Shown here one piece after another: positions 6,887 to 15,434 of a stretch of DNA of 24,824 nucleotides. Within the stretch, counting starts at the first letter, position 1; every line of letters starts with the position of its first letter. Origin of the DNA: Gp7-AA6 sp036001245 (GTDB lineage: Bacteria; Acidobacteriota; Thermoanaerobaculia; UBA5066; Gp7-AA6); the NCBI GenBank assembly GCA_036001245.1, contig DASYUL010000144.1:1-24824 (forward strand). Reading direction: 5' to 3'. The notes under the pieces are model-generated. The model ran no database searches, was not told the origin of the DNA, and saw only the letters and a list, made by a program, of their open reading frames with translations. The position numbers and the translations under genes are program-made.

Positions 6887-8488
6887 TTACCGCCAGGCCT
6901 TGCCGAGTCCCGCCATCAGCGCCGCGTAGATCTCGATCCCGTCCCAGAAGTTTCCGATCCGGATGTTCTCGTTCGAGGCGTGCTGGTTGTTGTCGTGGTT
7001 CGCGATCGGAACGCCGAGCACGGGCGCCTTCAGAATCTGCTCGAAGAGATAGTTCGGACCGCTGCCGCCGAGCGTCGGGAGCCGGACCACGGGCGCGCCG
7101 GTCGCGTCGGACAGGACCTTCACCACCGCGCGGGACACCGGAAGGTCCATCGACGTCCGCGTCGCGGGATACCCGCTCCCCCACTCGACTTTGAGGACGC
7201 GCGGATGCGAGAGACGGGTCGCCACGTCGGGGGTCTCCCGCACCAGGAAGAATCCCCGGGCGCGCAGGAAGTCCTCCACTTTCGCTCGGACCGTCTCCGG
7301 CGTCAGGTCGGGGACGAGACGAAAGTCGATCGAAACCGTCGCCTCGGTCGGGATCGAGTTCGTCGCCTTCTCGCCGACGTCGCCCGCCGCGAAACCGCGG
7401 ACGTTCAGCGCGGGAAGAAGGATCCGCGCCTCGATCCGTTCGCCACCCCCCTCCGTCCGGCCGAGCCCGAGCTCGCGCTTCAACGCCGCGTCTACGTCGG
7501 GCGTCTCGGCGATCGCGCGCCGCTCCGCGTCCGTCGGAGAGCGGACGTCGGCGGCGAATCCCGGAATGGAAATCCGCCCCTCGCCGTCGCGCATCGAGGC
7601 GACGAGCCCCGCCAGATCCGCGGCGGGATTCGGCGACCAGTTTCCGTAGTGGCCGCTGTGGAGTCGCCGGACCGCGCCGTACGCCGTGATCTCGACGTCG
7701 ATGATGCCCCGCGTCCCGAAGAACACGGCCTTCCTTCCGCTCTGGTGCACCGGGCCGTCACAGAAGAGCCAGAGGTCCGAGGCGAGGCGGTCGAGGTTGC
7801 GGCGCAGGATCTCGCTCAAGTGCGGCGACCCCGCCTCTTCTTCCCCCTCGAAGAAGAACTTCACGTTGACCGAGGGCAAACGGCCCGCCGCCGCAAGCGC
7901 GTCGAGCGCGGTCGCCATGCCCACGATCGCCGCCTTGTCGTCCGACGCCGACCGCGCATAGACGAGATACTTTGGATCGACCGGAGCGGTCAGCGCCGAC
8001 CACGGGATGTCCTTGCCGCCGCTCTCCGGCGTCGCGTCGCGCACGACCGGCTCCCACGGCTTCCCGGTCCAGCGCGCCGGGTCGACCGGCTGGCCGTCGT
8101 AGTGCGCGTAGAAGACGACCGTCCGCGTCGCGCCGCGCGCCGGAAGCTCCCCGTACACGGCGGGCGGGCCGCCCTCTCCGTCGAGCAGGGTCACGCGCAC
8201 GGCGCGCTTTTCGAGGAGCGCGGCGATTGCCGCGGCGTTCCGGCGGATGTTCTGGTCGTCGGAGGCGAGGTTCGGGATCGAGAGGAGGTCCGCGAACTCG
8301 CGAAGGATGGCGAGCTCGTGCGCCGCCCGGTACGAACGGACAGCGGCGGTGATGGCGCCTCCGTTACGTTGTCCCGCGTCGCGCGCGGCGGCCGGAAATA
8401 CACCGAGAGTCGCAAGGGCGACCACGGTTGCAGCGCGCCGGGCCTCTCGGCTCGTTCTCCCGCGATAGTCCCGCGCGAGCGGTGGCAC
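6887..8488 (-). CDS. Exported M20-family metallopeptidase (dipeptidase-like)
   Basis: A 533-aa zinc peptidase with an N-terminal signal-like segment (ATVVALATLGVFPAAA). M20 motifs: VVFYAHYDGQPVD (His129, Asp131), ARSASDDKAAI (bridging Asp), FFFEGEEEAGSPHL (catalytic and metal Glu), LFCDGPV, and a late metal His in the NHDNNQHASNENI segment near the C-terminus. A dimerisation lid domain (HSGHYGNWSPNPA) lies between. Members hydrolyse dipeptides or N-acyl amino acids; the substrate is not predictable. GTG 8488 is chosen, with GGAG just before it. It is the last gene of the 13909-6887 cluster and starts only 8 bases after the ancestral end of the gene upstream. Confidence 0.9.
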   Translation of the reverse strand: MPPLARDYRGRTSREARRAATVVALATLGVFPAAARDAGQRNGGAITAAVRSYRAAHELAILREFADLLSIPNLASDDQNIRRNAAAIAALLEKRAVRVTLLDGEGGPPAVYGELPARGATRTVVFYAHYDGQPVDPARWTGKPWEPVVRDATPESGGKDIPWSALTAPVDPKYLVYARSASDDKAAIVGMATALDALAAAGRLPSVNVKFFFEGEEEAGSPHLSEILRRNLDRLASDLWLFCDGPVHQSGRKAVFFGTRGIIDVEITAYGAVRRLHSGHYGNWSPNPAADLAGLVASMRDGEGRISIPGFAADVRSPTDAERRAIAETPDVDAALKRELGLGRTEGGGERIEARILLPALNVRGFAAGDVGEKATNSIPTEATVSIDFRLVPDLTPETVRAKVEDFLRARGFFLVRETPDVATRLSHPRVLKVEWGSGYPATRTSMDLPVSRAVVKVLSDATGAPVVRLPTLGGSGPNYLFEQILKAPVLGVPIANHDNNQHASNENIRIGNFWDGIEIYAALMAGLGKAWR

Positions 8489-8562
8489 GGCTCCGGCTAG
8501 ACCAGGCGCCTCAACCGGATCCGGGCCTTGAGCGTCACCGGACCGCGTCGAACGCGAAACAC

Positions 8563-9723
8563 TTATTCACGACCTTCCTTCTTGAACATCTCGTACAGCG
8601 CGTCCAGTGTGAAGCCGGGAGCCGGTCGGCCGTCGATCGCCTCGAGCTCGTCACCCGCTTTGAGCCCGGCCTCTTCCGCGGGAGATCCCGCAATGATGCT
8701 GTGGATCGTGGGCGTCCCTCCACGAGTTCCCACGCGGAGAGCGATCCCGCTCATGTTGTGCTCGTAAGGCTCATTGAACTGGCCGTTGGGCTCCAGGATG
8801 AGGCGACGGCGCGCGGGATCGAAGATGACCTTGAATCGACGCAGGAGCTCGCCGCCGATGATCCCGGCGAAATCCGCGCTCGCCAGTGTGCCCGCCGTGT
8901 CCTGTGCGAACGTGACGGTCGCGTTCCGAATTCGCAAATCGCCGAAGGCGAGCTCGCTCACCCGGCCGAGGACCTGCGTCGTTTCACCGCCCAGACCCGC
9001 GAACGATCGGTCGACGACTCGTTTTTTCACGTCCGGGAGCAAGCGGAATCGCTCGACGAACGGCGTGCTGAAGGCGATCGTCGTCATCGGGGCGCCGGTG
9101 TCGACCATGAACTTCCCGTCGATCGGAGCGCGGCCCGGCATTCGCACCCGTGCCGAGACGTAGTGCTCCTTTTCGGCCAAGAGAGGCACGCTCGTCCCCT
9201 CGCCCGAATACCGATACGCATCGAAGCGATAGAGATCGACCTGGTGCGCGGCGTAGTCGATCTCGACGACGTAACGCGCGAACAAGGCGTAGCCGACGAT
9301 GCCGGCGACGGTCCGACCCGACATGGGTTCGAGCGATGCGAGGTCGATGACGGCGACGGTTCGGGGTCGAATGACGACGCCGGAGAGATCGAGAACCACG
9401 TTCTTCGCGAACGAAACGGGAACCCGGTTGCCACCGGCGCCGGAGGAGAGGGCTCGCCCCTGCAGCGCAAGTCCGAGAGTCTTCGCCAGTCGCGCATCGA
9501 CGATGAAGCCGGAGCCGCCGGCGCTGTCGAGCGCGAATGTGTGCGGGCCCGAACCGTTGACGCGTGCCTGCAGAAGGATGCCCCCGCCGAGCAGGATCTC
9601 GGCGGGAACGCTCGCAACAACGCCCGCGCGGGACCCCGGCAAGGATCCGTGCACGCCGACCGGCGGCTTCGCAATGCCGAGAACGACGCCGAAGAGTGCC
9701 AGCGCACACGGGCACACCGACAT
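8563..9723 (-). CDS. Retropepsin-like aspartyl protease with PDZ domain, probably truncated by a nonsense codon
   Basis: 386 aa: a hydrophobic N-terminus (signal peptide), two retropepsin-like halves and a C-terminal PDZ domain (about 322-386, IIAGSPAEEAGLKAGDELEAIDG). The second half has an intact active-site motif (FMVDTGAPMTT, Asp208); the first has a divergent ALDSAGGSGF (Asp66). The TAA at 8565-8563 falls within the last PDZ strands. The same frame continues for 21 codons (VFRVRRGPVTLKARIRLRRL at its start) to a TAG at 8499-8497 and looks like the missing end of the PDZ. ATG 9723 overlaps the upstream stop (TGATG), implying coupling with the CPBP gene. Confidence 0.85.
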   Translation of the reverse strand: MSVCPCALALFGVVLGIAKPPVGVHGSLPGSRAGVVASVPAEILLGGGILLQARVNGSGPHTFALDSAGGSGFIVDARLAKTLGLALQGRALSSGAGGNRVPVSFAKNVVLDLSGVVIRPRTVAVIDLASLEPMSGRTVAGIVGYALFARYVVEIDYAAHQVDLYRFDAYRYSGEGTSVPLLAEKEHYVSARVRMPGRAPIDGKFMVDTGAPMTTIAFSTPFVERFRLLPDVKKRVVDRSFAGLGGETTQVLGRVSELAFGDLRIRNATVTFAQDTAGTLASADFAGIIGGELLRRFKVIFDPARRRLILEPNGQFNEPYEHNMSGIALRVGTRGGTPTIHSIIAGSPAEEAGLKAGDELEAIDGRPAPGFTLDALYEMFKKEGRE

Positions 9724-12700
9724 CAGGCGCCGAGCTCCCGCAGTTCCGTCGCCGGAATCTCCCCTGGCAACGTGCGTGGTTCGCGCCGTCCGGCGACGAG
9801 AGCCGCCGCCGCGAGGACCACGAGAACGACCACCGACCAGCCCGCGGCGCGATCCGGCGGCGCCGGCTGACCGAGAAGCTCAGCCGCCCGGTTGCCGCCG
9901 AGATAGAACGCTCCGAAAAGCACCCACGCCGCCGCGTGGTCCTTGAGCAGGCCGAACGCCACGAAGCCGAGCCACGCCGCCATCACGACCTCCGGGACGA
10001 AGGCGGCGGCGAACTCCCCGAGAGAGCGCGCTCCAATGGGAACGAGCGCGAGCAGGAGTGCCCCGAGAAAGAGAATGCGCCAGGGACGCTCGCGCGCGGT
10101 CGGCGCCCGTGACGCGAGCGCGATCGTCGCGGCGACGACTGCGAGTGAGAACGTGGCTGTCGCCGCCGACCAGAAGCCCGCGTATCCGGGAAACCACCGT
10201 TCCAGCGCACGCGGCAGGGTCGGGTCGATTTCGAAGAGCGCGGGAAAACGCGAGGCCGCGATGGAGATCCAGTGGGAGAGACCCGCCGTCCCGATCGCCG
10301 CGACTGCCGCCCGGGCGAACGCGTCTCCGAGCGAGCCGCCGCGCTTGAGCGCGGCCCTCCATCCCGGGCGCGCCCCGGACAGGACGACGAACCCGACTCC
10401 GGCCGCGCACACGAGCGCGATCGCGCCGATCGTGAGAGAGACGGCGATCCCGATCTGGAAGAGCGAGTACGGCGTCTCGGTCGAGTAGGCGCGGTCGAGG
10501 CTCGGGATGGCGTTCGCGAGCGCGAGCGCAACTCCGACGAACGCCACGAGAAGCGGCCCGACGACCCGTCGCCAGCGGAACGCCCCACCGCGAACGAGGC
10601 GCAGGAACAGAATGACGCCGATTCCCACGAACCCACCGATCGCGACGATCTTCGCGGCGAGGAGGACCCAGTCGGCCGCGCTGCGGCGGCTGTAGTCGCG
10701 GAGGTAACTCTCGGGCACCTTGATCGTGGGGATGAACGCGGCGAGGCGCGGGCCGTGGAAGACGGCGGTCAGCCGGGGCCTTGCCTCGACGACGGCGGCG
10801 CGCGCGGACTCCAGCACGACGGTCGTGTCCGTCCGTTTCGGCCGGTCCTGGGTTCCCACGTCGATCGCCGCGTAGTCGCGCGCCGGATATCCCAACTTCG
10901 CGGCCGCGGAGATCGCGCGCGACCGCGCGTCGTCGACTCCGGGCGGGGGCGCGGCCGGCGCGGCCTCCTCGATCGGGTTCACGAACGCGACGACCCGCGA
11001 ACGGGTCGCGTCGACGAGGACCTTCCACTCCTCCTTCTTTTCCGGCTCGAAGAAGCGGACGACCCAGTAGGCGAGCGGCAGATACTCCTTCGCGAGGCGC
11101 TCGAACGCCGGCTCTCCGCCGCGCGCCAGGACGTATCGCGCCGCGGGCTCGGAGAAGGCGGGAATCTGGCCGCTGTCCTGCGGCCTCGCCCGCCGGACCT
11201 CCTCGTCCTCCGGAAAGCCCGTGCCGATATAGGACACCACGTGAAAGCGCTCCGGCGCGGCGCCGTTGACCCGCAGGAACCGTCGCGCGATCGCCTCCGC
11301 CTGCGCGCGGCCTGCCCGGTCTTCCGCCAGGGAGTCCGGGCGGTGCGCCGGCAGGAAGAAGGACGTCACGAAAAGGACGGCCGCGGCCGCGGCGATCTCG
11401 AGGTTGCGTCGAGGAAGTCGGCGCACCGCGGGGACTTCTTCGGGAGCGCGCGCGGGCGAGGGGGGCGCCGGCACGAACCCCTCGTCGCCGTTGGTCAGTC
11501 CCTCCTCCGACAGGAAGCCGCCGCGCTTCCTGTAGGAGACGAGCGCGGCCGTGAGCGGCAGGAGCAGGATCCCGGAGGCGATCGCGCCGGAGACCACGTA
11601 GTAAAGGTTCGCCGACCGAAGGAGCAGAAACGCGGTGTACGTCGCGTCGACCGTGAAGTGCCAGACGAGCAGCGGCAGGACGCCGTACCGCAGCATGAGA
11701 AGCCCCATGAGGATGCCGGCGAGCCCCACCTCGGCGCCGCGGATATAGAAGGGCTGGTTCGGATAAGCGGCGTGGCCGAACCCCCAGATGATCGCGGGCA
11801 CGACGACGGCGGCAACCCGGCCCGCGCCGAGCCGGTCGAGGAAGGAGATCGAGAACATCCGGCTGATCCCTTCCTCGGAGACCGCCGGCAGGAACCCGAT
11901 GAGGAGCACGGTCGCCCAGGGCAGCGCGGTATTCAGCAGGTCGCTGTAAGGCGTTTCTGCCGGGGCCCACGCGCCGAACCGCGCCGCCACGACGTAGAAG
12001 ACCGCCTGGTACGCGAAAAAGAACGCCGTCAGCGCATAGCCGAGCACGACCGAGAGAAAGAAGCGCTTCGTGCGCAGGCCGCGGCGCGAGAACATCCCGG
12101 AGAGCGAGAGGTGCTCTCGAAAGCGCTCCCGGTAGACGGGTTCCGCGGCCGCCACGATGACGGCGATCCCCGCGCCCGTCGCAACCGCGGCCAGGAGCCC
12201 GAGGACGAGCTCTTTCGTCAGGTGGCTCGACAGCGGGCTCGACGTGTCGTACTCGTAGAGCGTCAGAGGGATCGCGTTCAGCGTCGAGAGGAGCGCGAGA
12301 ACGAACGCGATCGCGCCGAAGGCAGCGACGAGCTTCCACCGGACGTCGCGCCGGACGATCTTCGTGATCAGCACCCCGAGCATCGCGATGAACGTGAGGA
12401 AGAGGCCGAACGTCGCCACCGTCCCGGCGGTCAGGTTCTTGGATCGGAGCCGCCGATAGTCGCGCGACCACGATTCCGGCACGTGGACGACCTCCCGGAA
12501 GCCCGTGACCTCGGCGCCGGAGACCGTCGTCGAGTACCGGACCGTCGCTTCCGCCATCTTGAAGTCGCGCTTCTCGTCGACGAAGTTCCAGTCGGTCCGC
12601 TTCGGCCGCGTCACCGGCGAGATCTCGATCGACTTCAGCGTCCCCGCGGCGATTCCGATCTTTTCGAGAAAGGCGAGCGCACGCGTCCGCGCCTCTTCCT

Positions 12701-13133
12701 TCGTCAGCCGGGCGCCCGGAGCGTCTTCGCGCCGCACAGACTCGAAGCCGGCGAGGTCTCCCCGAGGCGTGATCTCGACGCGCTCCTCCTCCTTCACGCC
12801 GGAGCGGAACCAGCGCATCCTCCAGCGCCAGACCTTCGCGTCCGTGCCGTAGAAGCGGCTGGCGCGTTCGAGTCCGAGCTCGCGCTCGAGGTAGACCTTC
12901 GGCTCTTCGTCGACGTCGAACCGTCCGGCGAACCGGGCTCCGGCGATGTCTCGTTTGAGATCCGCGAGAAACTTTTCGCCGGCGAGGCGCGCCTGCGAGC
13001 GGTTGACACGGAACTCGATCGAGGCCTCGGGGAACGCGCGCTTGAAGAGGAGCGAAGTGAGCGCGGTTCCGACGACGATGATCGCGACGCACGCGATCAA
13101 GAACCGACGATCCCGGGAGTTGAACTTCTCCAT
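9723..13133 (-). CDS. Very large CPBP-family intramembrane protease with internally duplicated membrane domain
   Basis: A 1136-aa polytopic membrane protein. About 350-530 is a CPBP (Rce1-like) intramembrane protease domain: EEGISRMF (Glu420, Glu421), WGFGHAAYP (His454), WHFTVDATY (His492 and Asp496). It is flanked by two related regions, about 41-340 and 610-940. Each has an extracytoplasmic segment, a shared RPKRTD motif, VPES(W/Y)xRDY followed by an Arg-rich stretch, and then several helices with a shared NAIP motif. The CPBP domain itself occurs once. Family members are usually near 200-300 aa. ATG 13133 is preceded by GGAGGG and starts 12 bases after the SDR gene. The substrate is unknown; close linkage to an aspartyl protease and a peptidase suggests envelope protein processing. 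Confidence 0.85.
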   Translation of the reverse strand: MEKFNSRDRRFLIACVAIIVVGTALTSLLFKRAFPEASIEFRVNRSQARLAGEKFLADLKRDIAGARFAGRFDVDEEPKVYLERELGLERASRFYGTDAKVWRWRMRWFRSGVKEEERVEITPRGDLAGFESVRREDAPGARLTKEEARTRALAFLEKIGIAAGTLKSIEISPVTRPKRTDWNFVDEKRDFKMAEATVRYSTTVSGAEVTGFREVVHVPESWSRDYRRLRSKNLTAGTVATFGLFLTFIAMLGVLITKIVRRDVRWKLVAAFGAIAFVLALLSTLNAIPLTLYEYDTSSPLSSHLTKELVLGLLAAVATGAGIAVIVAAAEPVYRERFREHLSLSGMFSRRGLRTKRFFLSVVLGYALTAFFFAYQAVFYVVAARFGAWAPAETPYSDLLNTALPWATVLLIGFLPAVSEEGISRMFSISFLDRLGAGRVAAVVVPAIIWGFGHAAYPNQPFYIRGAEVGLAGILMGLLMLRYGVLPLLVWHFTVDATYTAFLLLRSANLYYVVSGAIASGILLLPLTAALVSYRKRGGFLSEEGLTNGDEGFVPAPPSPARAPEEVPAVRRLPRRNLEIAAAAAVLFVTSFFLPAHRPDSLAEDRAGRAQAEAIARRFLRVNGAAPERFHVVSYIGTGFPEDEEVRRARPQDSGQIPAFSEPAARYVLARGGEPAFERLAKEYLPLAYWVVRFFEPEKKEEWKVLVDATRSRVVAFVNPIEEAAPAAPPPGVDDARSRAISAAAKLGYPARDYAAIDVGTQDRPKRTDTTVVLESARAAVVEARPRLTAVFHGPRLAAFIPTIKVPESYLRDYSRRSAADWVLLAAKIVAIGGFVGIGVILFLRLVRGGAFRWRRVVGPLLVAFVGVALALANAIPSLDRAYSTETPYSLFQIGIAVSLTIGAIALVCAAGVGFVVLSGARPGWRAALKRGGSLGDAFARAAVAAIGTAGLSHWISIAASRFPALFEIDPTLPRALERWFPGYAGFWSAATATFSLAVVAATIALASRAPTARERPWRILFLGALLLALVPIGARSLGEFAAAFVPEVVMAAWLGFVAFGLLKDHAAAWVLFGAFYLGGNRAAELLGQPAPPDRAAGWSVVVLVVLAAAALVAGRREPRTLPGEIPATELRELGA

Positions 13134-13144
13134 GCGCCCTCCGA

Positions 13145-13909
13145 CTATCCCACCAGCACGCTCCCGCCGTTCACGTTCAGGACCTCCCCCTGCACGTGAG
13201 CGGCGAGGTCGGAGACGAGAAACAGAACGGCGCCGGCGACGTCGCCGGGTTGCGCGATCCGCCCGAGAGGGATCGAGCGCTCGATCGCCGCGCGCGATTC
13301 CCCGTCCGCGAGAGCGTGGGCCGTCATCGCCGTCTCGACCCAACCCGGGGCGACGCAGTTGACCCGGATGCCGCGCGGGCCGAGCTCGGTCGCGAGCGCC
13401 TTGGTGTACGAGATGAGCGCCCCCTTCGACGCTGCATACGCGGAATGGCGCGCCTCGCCGCGCTGGCCGGCGGTCGAAGAGACGAAGACGATTGCGCCGC
13501 GCTCGCGCTCGATGTGCGGAATCGCGGCGTCGGTCACGACGTGCGCGCCGCGCACGTTGACGGCGAACGTCCGGTCCCAGACGTCGAGGTCGCCCGACCC
13601 GGCTTCGTCCTCTTCCCAGATCCCGGCGTTGTTGACGAGGATGTCCAGGCGCCCCCAGGCGGCGACGACGTCGCGGACGAGCTGCCGCGCCTCTCCGGGC
13701 TTTCCGACGTCGCCGGCGAGCGCCAGGGCTTCTCCGCCGGCCGCGCGCGTCTGGCGGACGAATTCCTCGGCGGCGGCATCGTCGCTCCGGTAGTTGACGG
13801 CGACCCGCGCCCCCGCCGCCGCGAGGATCTCGGCCGCGGCGCGGCCGATGCCGCGCGATCCGCCGGTGACGAGCGCGGTCCGCGGCGAGAGATCGATCGA
13901 AACGGGCAA
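13145..13909 (-). CDS. SDR-family oxidoreductase (FabG-like)
   Basis: A 254-aa short-chain dehydrogenase/reductase. It has the Rossmann NAD(P)-binding motif TGGSRGIGRAAAE near residues 15-27, NNAG (LVNNAGIW), the catalytic Ser (VFVSSTAGQ), the YAASKGAL Tyr-Lys pair and the PGWVETAM segment. The NYRSD stretch after the second strand suggests NADPH preference, by analogy with FabG. A role in fatty-acid or polyketide-type reduction is possible but not shown, and nothing nearby belongs to fatty-acid synthesis. TTG 13909 is the only possible start, as an in-frame TAA lies five codons upstream. TAAGAT lies 9 bases before it, so the message is probably leaderless. Confidence 0.88.
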   Translation of the reverse strand: MPVSIDLSPRTALVTGGSRGIGRAAAEILAAAGARVAVNYRSDDAAAEEFVRQTRAAGGEALALAGDVGKPGEARQLVRDVVAAWGRLDILVNNAGIWEEDEAGSGDLDVWDRTFAVNVRGAHVVTDAAIPHIERERGAIVFVSSTAGQRGEARHSAYAASKGALISYTKALATELGPRGIRVNCVAPGWVETAMTAHALADGESRAAIERSIPLGRIAQPGDVAGAVLFLVSDLAAHVQGEVLNVNGGSVLVG

Positions 13910-13918
13910 GCGGTCGGT

Positions 13919-13945
13919 ATCTTAGTGGAGCACCTGGCCTGTCAC
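13919..13945 (-). promoter_or_regulatory. Promoter of the SDR gene (leaderless)
   Basis: On the - strand GTGACA (13945-13940) and TAAGAT (13924-13919) are 15 bases apart, a short spacer. The -10 box ends 9 bases before the TTG start and no Shine-Dalgarno fits between, so transcription would begin at or just before the start codon. Confidence 0.5.
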
Positions 13946-13960
13946 CCTGCCACTTTTACT

Positions 13961-14039
13961 GTCGTCCCGAGCGAAGCGAGGGATCTCTTTCTCGAGCGAG
14001 TAAGAGATCCTTCGGACCTGCGGCCCTCAGGATGACGAC
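13961..14039. repeat. 79-bp palindromic repeat downstream of holA
   Basis: The outer ends GTCGTC and GACGAC are inverted, as are the adjoining CCGAG and CTCAGG stretches. Inside, GGATCTCTT (13981-13989) and AAGAGATCC (14002-14010) form a perfect 9-bp stem around a CTC/GAG mini-stem. The pattern (ends near GTCATCCTGAG, core with AAGAGATCC) recalls a dispersed intergenic repeat I associate with several high-GC phyla. Only one copy is in the window. It fills the gap between the holA stop and the SDR promoter and could act as a transcription boundary, although it has no T-tract. Confidence 0.65.
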
Positions 14040-14042
14040 GCG

Positions 14043-15401
14043 CTACGACCCTGCGATCAGCCCGCCGACGTACGCGGTGAAGGTCTCGAGAACGGGCGCG
14101 GAGTTCTTCAGTTTCACGTCCACCTCCGCCGCGCCTGAGAGAGCGCGCGCCAGTTCCTTCGAGCTGAACCGCGCGGCTCGCCCCGCCGCCTTGAAGAAAG
14201 GGTACGTCGCCGCGCGCCCGCCGAACGGCGACCTCGAGAACGGCACGACGGGCTCGTCCAAAAACGGCGCGACCCGCGCCTGGTAGTCCGGGTAACGCAT
14301 CCCGGGGTCGAAGGCGGGCGCGCCGCGCTCCTCGAGTCGCGATCGCAGGAGCAGCATCCGGCGAATCTCGTCGGTCAGCATCCCGAGGAAAATCTGGGGC
14401 CAGCCCTCTTCGGGGTCGAAGGACCGTTTGCCGGCGCGGATTTCCCGGCCGTCGAAGAGCCGCTGGAGCCGCGTCAGAGAGTCGCCCGCGTCGCGACGGC
14501 CGACGGCCTCGAAAAAGGCGTAGACGTCTTCCGACGCCTCGTCGGCGACCTGCTCGCCGACGTCCGCGGCTTTGATCCGCCCTCCCTCGCCGGCCCAGTC
14601 GAGGAGCTTGTCGAGCTCCGCCGCGAAGAGACCCGGATTCGCGTCCGTGCGCGTCAGCAGGCGCGAGACCGCCTCTGCGTCGATCCGCACCTCCCGTTCG
14701 CTCGCGCGCGCCGCCGCGAGGCGCCGGAGCGCGGGCTCGATCTCCTTCCGGTCGTCTCCGATGCGCACTGCCAGCACCAGCCCGTGCTTCGCGACGTCGG
14801 CGAGGAGCTCCGACCCCGATGGCGGGTCGGCCGCCGTCAGCAGCGCGACGAGTCCGTCGTTTCCGCGCTCGAGTACGAGCCTCAGGGTGGACGCCAGAGT
14901 CGTTCCCGTCGCCCCCCTCTCCTCCGGCATCTCCCGGAGGATCTCCGCAAGACCCTCGGCAAGGTCCTTTCTCCGGATCTTCCGGGCGACGATCGATGCG
15001 GCCTCGGAGGGGTCCCCGTCGATCGCAACGTCCACGGCCGAGAGCAGCCGCCGCATCCGTCGAAACGCTTCACGCCGGCCGGCCGGCGATCTCCGCTCCC
15101 ACGCTTCGACCGCCTGCTCCGCGAGCTCGCCCGGGGAGTCGGTCCCGATCAGGCGCGAGACGTCGATTTCGACGAGCCGCTTCGGGGAAAAGAGAGAACG
15201 GTTGAGAAGCGCTTCGGCGACGGCGCCGGGTGGGGCCTCGTCGTCGAACCGGATCACCTCGACGTCCTCGCCCGAGAGCCTCGCGCGCGCCCTCGCCGCC
15301 GCCTCCTCTACGAAGAACGGGAGCTCTCCGACGACCGCGATGACGGACGGCGCCCGATCGAAATCCGGAATGACCTCTTCGCTGAAATCCTTCTTCGGCA
15401 A
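14043..15401 (-). CDS. holA: DNA polymerase III subunit delta
   Basis: A 452-aa protein matching the clamp-loader delta subunit, which opens the beta sliding clamp. The N-terminal segment (APSVIAVVGELPFFVEEAAARARA) matches the family's opening strand and helix, and the later part (LLTRTDANPGLFAAELDKLLDWA, SEDVYAFFEAVGRRD, FLGMLTDEIRRMLLLRS) matches the collar region. It is about 100 residues longer than the E. coli protein, mainly from an insert near 90-180. TTG 15401 is the start I accept, since VIAVVGE follows and no ATG or GTG lies nearby. TAAGAT lies 8 bases before it with no Shine-Dalgarno. Confidence 0.87.
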   Translation of the reverse strand: MPKKDFSEEVIPDFDRAPSVIAVVGELPFFVEEAAARARARLSGEDVEVIRFDDEAPPGAVAEALLNRSLFSPKRLVEIDVSRLIGTDSPGELAEQAVEAWERRSPAGRREAFRRMRRLLSAVDVAIDGDPSEAASIVARKIRRKDLAEGLAEILREMPEERGATGTTLASTLRLVLERGNDGLVALLTAADPPSGSELLADVAKHGLVLAVRIGDDRKEIEPALRRLAAARASEREVRIDAEAVSRLLTRTDANPGLFAAELDKLLDWAGEGGRIKAADVGEQVADEASEDVYAFFEAVGRRDAGDSLTRLQRLFDGREIRAGKRSFDPEEGWPQIFLGMLTDEIRRMLLLRSRLEERGAPAFDPGMRYPDYQARVAPFLDEPVVPFSRSPFGGRAATYPFFKAAGRAARFSSKELARALSGAAEVDVKLKNSAPVLETFTAYVGGLIAGS

Positions 15402-15409
15402 ACGGCGCG

Positions 15410-15415
15410 ATCTTA
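15410..15415 (-). promoter_or_regulatory. Candidate -10 box (TAAGAT) of holA
   Basis: The hexamer is identical to that of the SDR gene and ends 8 bases before the TTG start. The only -35-like word, TTGACG, is 21 bases upstream, with the 7-bp repeat as spacer, so its use is doubtful. Confidence 0.4.
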
Positions 15416-15434
15416 CGGCTACCGGCTACCGGCT
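15415..15434. repeat. Heptanucleotide tandem repeat (ACCGGCT type)
   Basis: One partial and two full 7-bp units on the + strand: ACGGCT, ACCGGCT, ACCGGCT. They contain the stop codon of the upstream secreted protein and lie directly upstream of the holA -10 box. Confidence 0.6.

Noticed and set aside
10272..13199. 975-aa open frame on the + strand
   Set aside because: It is the antisense shadow of the CPBP gene: Arg/Asp/Glu-rich with no domain, caused by high GC at codon position three.
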